From Trametopsis cervina (lineage: Eukaryota; Basidiomycota; Agaricomycetes; Polyporales; Irpicaceae): a DNA stretch of 30,001 bases. Below are positions 18,655 through 28,126 of this stretch, piece after piece; position 1 is the first letter of the stretch; the number at the start of each line of letters is the position of its first letter. The stretch covers positions 27,232-57,232 of the forward strand of contig MU278399.1 in the NCBI GenBank assembly GCA_022385755.1, read 5' to 3'. The notes beneath the pieces are model-generated. The model saw only the letters and a list, made by a program, of their open reading frames with translations, had not been told where the DNA came from and did no database searches. Both the position numbers and the translations under genes were made by a program.

Positions 18655-20564
18655 ATGTCGGCGATTCCAGCCGGACTGTCTTTTCTAGCGAGCATGGCAT
18701 CGCAGTATCCACCTTTTCAGAAGGCGATGCAGAATGTCTCAGCTGCCACTGCACCTACAGGGTTCTCTGGGATGCAAGTGACACCGCAACCCAATGCCTC
18801 AATGCAACCCAATCCTGTCGTCCCTCAGCCATTATCTCAATTATTTGCTTCCCAGCCAGCCTCGCAGAATTCTGCCCCAACCGCTTCAGTCAGTATACCT
18901 GCCACTAACGGCCGGAATCTAATCAGCCAGACACCGGCATCGAGTCCACCTACGGTGTCTCAGGGCCACTCATCACAGTTGTGCGAGGTAAACCGTTCCT
19001 TTGATTACCTCCGACCCTAATCTAAACCCGCGGCTCATCATAGAACTGCCATACGCGTCCGAAGTTTGTGGACTCTAGCACCGGCAAGGCACACCCTTAT
19101 TGCAGCAAAAGCTGTGCGACGGCCGCCAAACAAAACACGTCCGCGCTATGCGTTGTAAGTGGCAATTTCAATGAGGAAGGCTGTACTTCATGTCCTCCAA
19201 CTAGATCTGTCATGTGCGCCCTAAACGTGTTGACGGCACCCGTATGCATGATTATTGTAGCAAGTCCTGTGCTCAGAAAGCCTCGTTGACTGTCACCTCA
19301 ACACACCAGAACACCACCAACCCAAATCCTCATGGTAAGTTGTACGCATGGCAGGAACCTCCCGGATCTCATCGTCGCCATTGTCAAAGGTATCTGTCAG
19401 ATCCCCGGTTGCACAAAACCGGTGCATAAGAACCCTACCGGGCCACCAGGTCGATACTGCGGTTTGGCGCACAAACAGTGAGTGTGACGAGAGACTGTCC
19501 TTTTCGTTTAATATTACCAATAGCTCATGTTTCTCCTCTAAGACTCGCGGAAACAGCATGCCTGTACTGCCGCAAAGCGCAGAAACAGGGCGATCGCCAT
19601 TTCTGCGGACAAGGATGTGCGGATGAAGCAACAAAGAAATCACCAATGATTCTCGAAGTGCCGGAAGACCATCAGACGTTCAAAAGTGGTACGCGCTATT
19701 CATGTCTGAGTTACGTCTACCTACAGCTGAGGGCTCTATATTGTTCCAGTGGAGGCTCAATTCCAAACCTCATGGAGACATGTGGGTCGAACGTGTCCGA
19801 CAGTGCGACACATCTACAAGATTGTTTCGTCGCAATCTTCAGTGGACAAATACAGCGCATATCGGTAGGTCCCCCCTTGAAAAAGTCGTGATCCAACACT
19901 CATTTACTTATCCATTTTCAGTGACACTGTAGAAGCTCGCGGCCACTTCGTCGCTAGCGGCCGATCTGCGGGTAATGAGAATCGTAGGTGGCACGGTACT
20001 CGACGAGAGTGCCGCCTTGGCGACAAGTCTTGTACCGCCTTCTGTTCATCCACGAGTTGCTCGCTGTGCTGTATTATGAGAACGTCTTACGATGTGACTT
20101 TATGGGGAAAGAAGACTGGCTGGGGAAGGCAAGTCACCTTCCTGCTTTCTTTCATCAAGTCGAGCTGACATGTGTCCTAAGATTCGGAGCCGGCATCTAC
20201 ACGTCGTCAACATCATCGAAGTAAGTCTCAACCATATACCTGCTTTTGCTGCTCATGTAATTCCTTATCTCCAGGTCCAATGACTATGCGCAGAACACGG
20301 ATTCAAGTGCACCGTTGAAAGCTATTCTTCTCAACAAGGTTGTCGTGGGGAAGGGATATAAGATGACTCAAGATAATACGTCTATGACTGCTCCGCCCGC
20401 TGGCTTCGACTCGGTAGGCATCATCGCTATGAGTAATAACAGATCTCTGACCCAGATTTCAGGTACTCGCTGAGAAAGGGGCACGCTTGAATCACGACGA
20501 GCTGGTGGTGTACTGCAATGAAGCTATTAGACCATCTTATTTGGTTATGTATGATGCTTGTTAG
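18655..20564 (+). CDS. multi-zinc-finger PARP-like ADP-ribosyltransferase
   Basis: Ten exons: 18655-18987, 19044-19154, 19205-19334, 19390-19477, 19543-19688, 19750-19864, 19922-20128, 20182-20220, 20275-20413, 20463-20564; 469 residues. Residues 1-107 are a Q/P/S/N-rich tail. Four Cys groups follow: LCENC...YCSKSC (110-135), LCVICH...YCSKSC (147-170), ICQIPGC...YCGLAH (194-219), ACLYC...FCGQGC (227-246). The linker EVPEDHQTF, QFQTSWRH and RHIYKIVSS leads to the ART domain with RRWHGTRREC (His332), RFGAGIYTSSTSSKSNDY (Tyr383) and LNHDELVVYCNEAIRP (Glu449): a complete H-Y-E set. The intron splitting the first finger falls at the same place as in the gene to its left. The intron before FGAGIYTSS has a GC donor (AAG|GCAAGT). 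Substrate is unknown; the fingers suggest nucleic-acid or protein binding. Confidence 0.88.
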
Positions 20565-21179
20565 ACGTTGAACATTCTTTTGGAGAAGGCTGCAACTCCA
20601 TTGAACTTCATCAGGAAACAGGAAACCGTCTACTGGCGCTGCGTGACACTGTGTAGCGCTGCGTAGCTGCTGGTAGCTCGTGTAGCCCCATTCCTGTTTC
20701 CTGATGTTATCTTAGTAACTTATTCTGTAGAGTAACACACATATGTAAACCAGGCTATCATATACGTTGTATGTAACGCAAGGAGACCGACCGATGAAGT
20801 CAGTACGCAGCTGTGTTTTTTGGAGGAGTGTTGCGACTCAATGTCGCTGGCGGTAGGCAGCCGAAAGCGTCAGCCCCGCGATCCGTCTGCTGAAGAAGGG
20901 AGGTTTTACCCCAATCACCATAGAGTACGCACCTGAAGAACTGTGGCGAGCAAAGGGGAAGTAAAAGCAGCGGGTCAATAAACACTAGTCGGGGATACTG
21001 ACCACGAAAGACGAGATGCGACACATGAGGTGATGGCTGCCGACCCACGGCAATGCAAAACGTTTTAGTATAGTCATCATGACATGCAAGTACAGGGGAA
21101 GGGGACCATGGTAGCAAATGTAGCGCACTATGTTCGCCCTACTACTACATCAGAAGCAGATGGGCAAAGCTGAGTCCAC
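20565..21179. other. intergenic with a long hairpin, otherwise nothing seen
   Basis: Between the tail-to-tail ART gene and ribosomal protein gene. The open frame at 20800-21117 (minus) is without recognisable content. The hairpin at 20609-20706 is given separately. Confidence 0.5.
20609..20706. repeat. 16-base perfect inverted repeat with 66-base repetitive loop
   Basis: CATCAGGAAACAGGAA at 20609-20624 and its exact reverse complement at 20691-20706. The loop contains GCGCTGCGT twice and several GTAGC/GTAG words. It begins 45 bases after the ART gene stop, so it would lie in the 3' UTR. It could be an RNA hairpin or a tiny MITE-like relic; no clear target-site duplication is seen. Confidence 0.8.
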
Positions 21180-22499
21180 TTAGGGTGCAAAGAGCGTCGA
21201 CAAGAAGGTATCGCCAGCTGCCTTGGGGGTCTTGTCCTTCTTGGAGCTTTCCTTCTTGACTATATACGGATCATGGGATGAGTAAAGAACGGTGATGGCC
21301 AGAACAGAGAGTACACGTACGGAGCTCCTGCTTGCGGAGAACCTTGGCGTAAGGGTTAAGACGGAACAATACGCCCTTGTTGACGAGAGGGTTCTTGTGC
21401 TGAGTCCAAGGACGTTTTTGGTGCTTAGCGTTCGCAGGGCGAGCGACAGACTGGATCTCATCGCTGTTAATCAAGCGAGTCACATCGGTGGTGGTAATCT
21501 TAGCCAGGGGGAGACTATAGCAGAAGTCAGTTTCAGTCATCAGAAACCTAATTCATGCACATACACGTAGTCCTTCTTGACAAGCGAGGGCTTGTCGTAA
21601 GTGCCATACACTTCATCGAGGGCAGCAAAGGCACCCTGGGTCCAGATGACGAAACGACCGAGGTGACCACCAGGGGCGAGCTGGAGGAGGTTTAATCTCC
21701 TGACGTTGACGAGCTCAACACCGGGAAGGTTGCGGAACGCTTTGACAATACCGTTGTCCTCGTTGAAAACAATCAGAGGACCACGGCGTTGACGGTGGCG
21801 GCGGTTGCGCAGCTTGCCCTTGCCAGCACGGAGCTTGCGAGAGTTGGACACTTTGACAACGTCGGCGTAAGCGTTCAACGTCTTCAGCAGAGCGACAGCC
21901 TCCTTGGTCTTGCCGAAAGATTCAATGCCAGAGTCAACGACGAGGGGAACCTCGTTGATCTGCTCAATGCGGTGACCACGAGCGAGAACGAGCGACGGGA
22001 GGGCAGAGGCTGCGAGAGCAGAAACAACGGCGAAGCGGCGCTGGTTCTTGTTAACCTTAACGTGCCACTTGCGCCAAGTCTTGGTGGGTGCGAACATGCG
22101 TCCACCACGGCACATGTTACCGAAGGCAGCCTGACCGGAGCGGTGCGTTCCTCCACCACCAACACGGGGAATACGGGCGACAGCACGACCAGTACCCCAG
22201 GACTCAGCGCTGGTCTGGTGGCCGGCCTTCTCGCTCACGGCATATGCTTGCCTCTTGTTCTTGGCGAGGCTCTCTGAAAATGAGATCAATATCGCACCAT
22301 GCCAGGGTGTTCCCACTACTCACTGTGCACCTGCTGGACAACATCAAGCCTGATGGGGGCGGTAAGGACGGCAGGCAGAGGGAGGGAGGTGGAGGCCTCT
22401 GTTGTCGTGTTTAGTCTCATACTTATTTCAAAACACTGCAGCATTAGTTTACTCACCTCCAGCCGTAGAGTGTACGCTGACAGTGGGTCGCGAGGCCAT
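21180..22499 (-). CDS. RPL4: 60S ribosomal protein L4 (uL4)
   Basis: Exons 22499-22457, 22398-22324, 22273-21565, 21514-21321, 21259-21180; 366 residues, near the usual fungal length. Core large-subunit protein whose extended loop lines the peptide exit tunnel. Seen are [11 protein letters not shown] at the start, [142 protein letters not shown] and a lysine-rich tail ending TLFAP. The first exon is only 14 codons plus one base, as typical for fungal ribosomal genes, which places an intron early in the message. All introns are 50-61 nt, too short to host a snoRNA. Divergent from the NADAR gene over 456 bases. Confidence 0.96.
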
Positions 22500-22955
22500 C
22501 GTTTGCAGTGGTCTTGAGGGTCTTGAAGATGTCGAGAACAGTCAGTATGAGACGCTTGACACTCTGTGGATATCGGAAGATGCCGTGTAATAAGGTTTGC
22601 TACTGCATAGCTGGTCCAATATGGTAATTATGGGCGCCTAACCAATTCTTCACTCATGTGTGGCGTTGGCCATATTTACTCGTTGCAGTTGGCAGCGATG
22701 ACCATCTTCGTGGCTTCGATATCGCTGGTACAGTTGAAGCAGAGATACTGCCTGAGCAACTTTCTCCATTTCTGCTATTAACTCGATGAGTCTGGTGATC
22801 AGCTGGGTTATTCAGGTGAGTGGCGATGCTGTTTCTCGAATCGCCTCATGGCTTGCTCGAGGTAGCTCCGCGCATGGCTGCATCCACCTGCTTGGACACC
22901 ATGCATTCATATTCTTCAGGCCACACACACCCACTCCGTGGATTTCCTTGTAACA
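22500..22955. promoter_or_regulatory. divergent upstream region shared by RPL4 and the NADAR gene
   Basis: 456 bases between two outward-facing start codons. It must hold both core promoters; I cannot point to a specific TATA or factor site with confidence. Confidence 0.4.
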
Positions 22956-23996
22956 ATGTCTCAACCACCAACTCCACGCTCAGCAATCCCTATCATAACT
23001 ACTGAGTTCCGCCGGAGCTCTCCTAGCTATACCGTGCAGCAGTCCCATGGTGGGTCTGTCCAGTATCGGGTGGAAGAGCGCCGTCGAACCATTTATGTTA
23101 CCTCAGCCTCCTCTCACCTTCAGTTGAGTACCCAAGCGGCGGACGAACTGCTCGCGCTCACCGACCTACCTGAAAGCGGGATCGTACGGCTCTCGCGTCC
23201 TCGATCCCTCGAGCTTCGTACAACGGATGCTCAGGTAAATACGGTGTTGGCCTCTCCCACTCGGAGTCGCGTTTCCGCAGGCAGTCCAAGGCAGCCAAGT
23301 CCCACCTCGCCAAAGTCACCGAGTATCAGAAGCACTCCTCCTATCACACCTGCTAGCTCTCTACGACAATCGTGGACCCCGCTTTCTCGCCCTCGTATCC
23401 TATTCTATCACAAGCAACACCCACACTACGGGTTCACCAACTTCTCTCCACACCCTGTGATATATAAAGGCAAGCGATATCCCACCAGCGAACACCTCTT
23501 CCAGTCATTCAAGGTGCGAGACTTGTAGTATATTTTGTCGTACTATTAATTACCGAGTCCTCGCAGTTCCAAGACCACCGCCCCGGCCTCGCGGAACATA
23601 TCCGCACGTGTTCCGAATGGCCAAGCGTGGCTTTCTCAGAAGCACGCCGGTTCCAACCTGAGGTGCGGCGGGACTGGAAAGAAGTGAACATACAAAAGGT
23701 TTCTCCCATATATGTCGAGTAGATCACGGATGCTAATGTATGCCCAGATGGACGAAGCTCTTTGGCGTAAATTCACACAACATCAAGATTTGCAGGATGA
23801 GCTACTGGGCACTGGAGATGCTGAGCTTGTAGAGGTCGGTACAACTCCTTCAGAATATTCGCTCTGGGCTGATGTAATCTAGGACTCGGATAAAGACGCC
23901 TTCTGGGGCATTGGGGCTGACTCTGCTGGAAGGAACGAGCTCGGTAAAGCATTGGAACGACTTAGGTCTAGGTTACGCGCAGAGTTTTCGACTTGA
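22956..23996 (+). CDS. NADAR-domain protein (YbiA-like N-glycosidase fold)
   Basis: Exons 22956-23513, 23567-23698, 23748-23834, 23883-23996; 296 residues. Residues 1-146 are a Ser/Pro-rich region with no call. The NADAR domain follows: ILFYHKQHPHYGFTNFSPHPVIYKGKRY, PTSEHLFQSFK (conserved Glu179), then FQDHR...AEHIR, RRDWKEVNIQKMDEALWRKF, LQDELLGTGDAELVEDS and DAFWGIGADSAGRNELGKAL, the classic C-terminal signature. Known members cleave N-glycosidic bonds in riboflavin-pathway intermediates (YbiA), and some remove ADP-ribose from guanine bases. Which applies here is unknown. Splice signals are GTGCGA, GTTTCT and GTCGGT donors, the latter two weak, but the joins are frame-exact and rebuild the family motif. 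Three ART genes lie within 7 kb to its left. Confidence 0.9.
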
Positions 23997-24001
23997 GGGT
24001 C

Positions 24002-24226
24002 TTATGGTTTGGCGGCCTGATGACCTGCCACTAAATTATTGACCTTCCGGACTTCAGATCTTGTACGAACACCACACTTCGATGGGTCATTTGTTGTAGC
24101 ATAATTCCGTTGAATATTTATTACTACGTCCGAGTTGCGGCGTATGTACATTGAGCGCCTGCACTGGGGGCATCGTTCGTGTCCTTTGGTGGCGCTTTGC
24201 TCCAGTGTCTTCCCACAAGTCAGCAA
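24002..24226 (-). pseudogene. C-terminal scrap of a RING-like gene
   Basis: A minus-strand frame reads LTCGKTLEQSATKGHERCPQCRRSMYIRRN, resembling the second half of a RING finger (CGH..C...CPxCR) with GK in place of GH and one zinc Cys absent. It continues for about 45 residues to a TAA at 24002. No upstream exon is seen, because the BTB gene begins at 24453. The left edge of the segmental duplication (24205) cuts through this frame, so it is best read as the relic of a neighbour gene disrupted in the past. Confidence 0.4.
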
Positions 24227-24452
24227 CGTTTAAAGGGTGTCCCCACGCAAGTCGCGACGTAGAGTTTGGTCCAAGTCATCTTTACTTTCACTTACTGGGT
24301 AACGTGTCCGGTCTCTCGTGACATGTCGTAGTTGTGGCATACTATAACCTACCAACCGTTCAATCCATGGCTGACGACAGAAGGACATAGATTATAGTTG
24401 TACAAATATGAGGTAGATAGAATCATGAACGGCAGAAAGCATGGGATAGACA

Positions 24453-25686
24453 TCATGACTCTGGCGAAGCAACCAGCTCTGGAGGCCAATCAGGAATACC
24501 GAAAACATCTCCAAGAGTTTGCCATTCCTCTCGCTCTCGCTCTTCTATTTTCTTCGTCAAATACTGGACACATTTTGAGCACCGCTTCTTCGTTTGCTTT
24601 GCTTCGAGGCCCTGGATGAAACCGACGGACGAACAAAAGCATCCTATATCAGTAAAAGAACTTCGGGTTGCCGTCGATGCCAGCTCCCGGTATGCTTTCC
24701 AACACTCGGGTCGAGTCTGACAATGAGCACCTGGACCATTGAGGGCTTCGCCAAGCAAGATTTCGCCGATTCGTACAGATATCTCCCGAAGTTTGTCTTG
24801 CGCGTTCAAACACAGTATTTGGTCCTCCGCTGATAGCTTCACAGTATCAGGCCCATACTCCTTTCCTTTGAGGAAATCCTTCCAATCCACCATTAAGCTT
24901 GCGTAAAGCGCTACGGGCAGTAACTCCGTACGCCCTGTAGCTCGAGCAATCTCAACCACTGCAACACTGTCCTCACAGACGATTTCGACATTGCCAGTAG
25001 CCGGTTCTTCTTGATGAACCCATTCCGTCCAGTTGTCGTAGTCGGAAGGATATAACGCCTCCAGACGGGAAATCCCAGAGTTGATGATGTGTGATACCTT
25101 GTATTTGATGGCCAAGAGCAATAGACGGCGAAGAGACTCAAATTGAATGACAGAGCTGTGGTCGTAATATGAACTGTGGCCCGACATTAAGTTACGTCTT
25201 GTTATGTTTTGAGAGAGGGAGAAAAACCCACTGTCCATCGTACAGAACCTCAAAAAATTCAGCCAGATCAGCCCCCCGTTCTGGCAGTTGTAGTGTCTTC
25301 TCATGGTAGACCGACCCAGTAGAACTCGGGAGAGCAGAAATGAGGTCTTTCAGAACCTCTCAGTGACGAGACAAAACGCCTGCATGCAACTTGAATGTCA
25401 CACCGTCAGATGCAATGACTATAAGGAGACCATCCTGGAACCAAAGCGATGGATGGCGATTCGGATGTGGTTCAGAGGGCTGATCGCCAGCGGCCACAAC
25501 ATTGGGTGATTGTTCTGTGCCGCTATCGCTGTCATGCGTGGAAGGGGTGGGCGTGTCACGTGGATAGCGGTATATCGAATTTAGTCTGTCCAGCTTTCGT
25601 TTCTTCAAAGGTTTTTCATCTTCTTCCGCATTTGAAAGCCTGTCCATGTCCTCAGGGCAGTGACAGAGTCGATTTGAATTCCGCAA
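24453..25686 (-). pseudogene. BTB/POZ protein gene with one premature stop (left copy)
   Basis: Exons 25686-25232 and 25173-24453; 392 codons in frame except a TGA at 25362-25360 (codon 109). The intact right copy has TCG (Ser) there. The N-terminus is Lys/Arg- and Ser-rich (KPLKKRKLD). A BTB domain begins at SLWFQDGLLIVIASDGVTFKLHAGVLSRH, followed by FFEVLYDG and, after the intron, LRRLLLLAIKYKVSHI and a helical C-terminal part with CQTRPEC and CSKC. BTB domains mediate dimerisation and often Cullin-3 binding; this lineage-expanded basidiomycete type has no assigned function. The donor is GTGGGT, weaker than GTAAGT in the right copy. All else is open, so the damage is recent, or an mRNA with readthrough may exist. 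Confidence 0.82.
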
Positions 25687-26181
25687 GTTAGAGGTGGCAC
25701 CTCAACCTTGGTGGTGAAGGAGGAACTGTAGAACCCACTTAATTACAGAGAGCTATTCCAAAGAAAAGAAACCTGACTACTCACTGCAGTGTGGAGGAGA
25801 AAGTAATCGCAGGTTCCTCCGTGTTCGTGCTCGCACTCAGGAGAGTGTACGCTAAACAGCAATTGACAGCACGGATAGTGTGGTTCACGTGCCCAGACAA
25901 GCGCTTCAGAGAACCCAGTCAGAACTGACTTTTGTCCGGATGCATGCCTGCATGCAACCTCGTAAAATTGTGCTATGGTCTGCTATACAGAATAGGATGT
26001 TGCTGTCGTAGTCTTGTGCAGAGCGGACACTGATGGCAGTTGCAGTACAGGGTGGTCCTGCGCGTCGAACGAGCATGAGAATACGACGTCACCTTTGTGA
26101 TGCCTAGGGGAATCTTGAGGTCGCACGAGCCAAAGAGTTGACCCAGTCTCTACCACTCTCAAGAAAGGGCTACCAGCAACG
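25687..26181. other. upstream region of the left BTB copy, former shared promoter
   Basis: Corresponds to 27793-28086 of the right unit plus extra sequence (around 25860-26000) absent there. In the right unit this is a bidirectional upstream region between BTB and the UPF0014 gene. Here it ends in only a fragment of that gene. Confidence 0.5.
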
Positions 26182-26220
26182 ATGAACGGAGACACCGGAA
26201 CACCCTCTAAGGAGATTAAT
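26182..26220 (+). pseudogene. first 13 codons of the UPF0014 permease gene, truncated by duplication
   Basis: ATG at 26182 encodes MNGDTGTPSKEIN, matching MDGDTGTPSKELN at 28087. Right after, the sequence switches to the start of the right duplication unit (26229). It is a breakpoint fossil and not a working gene, although the upstream region could still drive transcription of the chimeric message. Confidence 0.85.
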
Positions 26221-26228
26221 GCTCAAAG

Positions 26229-28126
26229 GTGTCTTCCCGCAAGTCAGCAATGTTCAAAGGTGTCTGCCCGCAGGTTGCGACATAGAGTTTGGTCCAACAT
26301 TTTTACTTTCACTTGCTGGATAGCGTGTCCGGTCTCTCGTGACATGTCGTAGTTGTGGCATACTATGACCTACCAACCGTTCAATCCATGGCTGATGGCA
26401 GAAAGATCCTCTGGATACAATACATAACTGTACAACTGTTCTACATTGGAGACATTTGCTCTGGGAAGTTCCTGAAGTTATAGACTATAGTTTTACAAAT
26501 ATGAAGCAGATGGAATCATGAATAGCAGAAAGCACGGGATAGACATCATGACTCAGATGAAGCAGCCGACTTTGGAGGCCAATCAGGAATACCGAAAACA
26601 TCTCCAAGAGTTTGCCATTCCTCTCGCTCTCGCTCTTCTATTTTCTTCTTCAAATACTGGACACATTTTGAGCACCGCTTCTTCTTTTGCTTCGCTTCGA
26701 TATCTTCAATGAAACGAACAGATGACTCAAAGCATGCGACATGGAATGTTATATTGGATCGGCTTGCTGCTAATCCCAGTTCCCGATACACTTTCCTACA
26801 CTCAGGCTTAGTCTGGCAGCGAGAGCGAGGACCATGAATGCCTTCGCTGAGTAGGACGTCGTTGATTCGTGCAGACATCCGCCGAAAACTGTCTTGCGCC
26901 TTTAGACACAGCTTTTGATCTTCCACCGATAGCGTCACAGTATCGGGCCCGTACTTCTCTCCTTCGAGGAAGTTCTCCCATGGCATCATTACGCATGAAT
27001 AAAGCGCCACGGGCAGTAACTCTGTGCACCCTGCAGCTCGAGCAATCTCGACTACTGCAATACTATCTGTGCATCTGATGTCGACATTGCCAGTCTCCGG
27101 CTCGGCGGCATGAACCCATTCCGTCCAGTTGTCGTAGTCGGAAGGATATAGCGTCTTCAGACGGGAAATCCCAGAGTCCACGATGTGAGATACCTTGTAT
27201 TTGATAGACACAAGCAGTAGACGGCGAAGAGTATCGAACTGGATGACGTAGTCCTGGTTGTAATATGAACTGTGACGGGGTTGTTTCACGTCTTGTCGTG
27301 CTCGAGGAGAGGGAGAAGAACTTACTGTCCTCCACCATCATATAAGACCTCAAAAAAATCAGCTAGTTCATCGCCCCGCTCAGGGAGTTGTAGCGTCCTC
27401 TCACGGTAGACCGACCCATCAGAGCTGGGAAGAGTAGAGATGAGGTCCTTCAGAACCTCCGAGTGACGAGACAAGATGCCTTCATGCAATTTGAATGTCA
27501 AGCCGTCGGAGGCAACGACTATAAGAGAGCCATCCTGGAACCAAAGCGATGGATGACGAATCGGATGTGGCTCAAAGGTCTGACTGTCAGCGGTCACAGC
27601 ATAGAATGACTGCTCTGTGCCGCTATCGCTATCGCTTTCATGCGTGGCAGGGGTGGGCGTGTCGCGTGGATAACGGTATATCGAGAATGGTCTATCCAGC
27701 TTTCGTTTCTTCAACGGTTTTTCATCTTCATGCTCATTCGGGAGCATGTCCATGATCTCAGGGCAGTGACTGAGTCGATCCAGATTCTGCAAGTCAGAGG
27801 TACCGTGGCCTCAGCGGTCAAGACTTGTATAACTCAGTCACTTATGGATAGCGATTGTCAGAGAAACAACCACTCACCTCAGAGCAGAAACGAATAACAC
27901 CGTTCTCTGTATTCGTGCTCGCGCTCAGGAGAGTGTGTGTATGCGAGTGGCCGCGTGGATGGTCTGCGCGTCGAAGGAGCGTGAGAACGCGACGTCACTT
28001 TGTCTTGCTCAGGGTTGCATGAAGCCACAGAGTCGGATGAACTTGACTCGGTCTCTATCACTCTCAAGAAAGGGCTACCAGCAACGATGGACGGAGACAC
28101 CGGCACACCCTCCAAGGAGCTGAATT
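26229..28126 (+). repeat. segmental duplication, right unit
   Basis: Starts GTGTCTTCCCGCAAGTCAGC and is collinear with 24205-26219 to the 13th codon of the UPF0014 gene, after which only this copy continues into the full gene. Near its left edge a 30-base step repeats AAAGGTGTCT[TG]CCCGCA (26225 and 26256). Confidence 0.85.
26546..27792 (-). CDS. BTB/POZ-domain protein (intact right copy)
   Basis: Exons 27792-27326 and 27269-26546 (56 nt intron, GTAAGT...CACAG, phase 2); 396 residues. N-terminal basic/acidic tail (DEKPLKKRKLD, a possible nuclear signal), then the BTB domain: SLWFQDGSLIVVASDGLTFKLHEGILSRHSEVLKDL, LPERGDELADFFEVLYDGG, and after the intron FDTLRRLLLVSIKYKVSHIVDSGISRL with YPSDYDNWTEW. 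The C-terminal half is helical with a CQTKPEC...CFESS...CSKC cysteine set and ends EWQTLGDVFGIPDWPP, the arrangement seen in the large family of basidiomycete BTB proteins. Another in-frame ATG at 27753 could be the start. It is a tandem duplicate of the broken gene at 24453-25686 and divergent from the UPF0014 gene, with 294 bases between starts. Confidence 0.88.

Larger units (their letters stand above)
24205..26219 (+). repeat. segmental duplication, left unit
   Basis: Direct tandem copy of the unit at 26229-28126. It starts GTGTCTTCCCACAAGTCAGC and ends in GTCTAAGGAGATTAAT-like sequence at the UPF0014 fragment. It contains the RING scrap, the broken BTB gene and the region upstream of it. 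Compared with the right unit it lacks about 75 bases around 24390. Confidence 0.85.

Noticed and set aside
20800..21117. 105-codon minus-strand frame
   Set aside because: No domain; lies between convergent genes and shows no splice structure.
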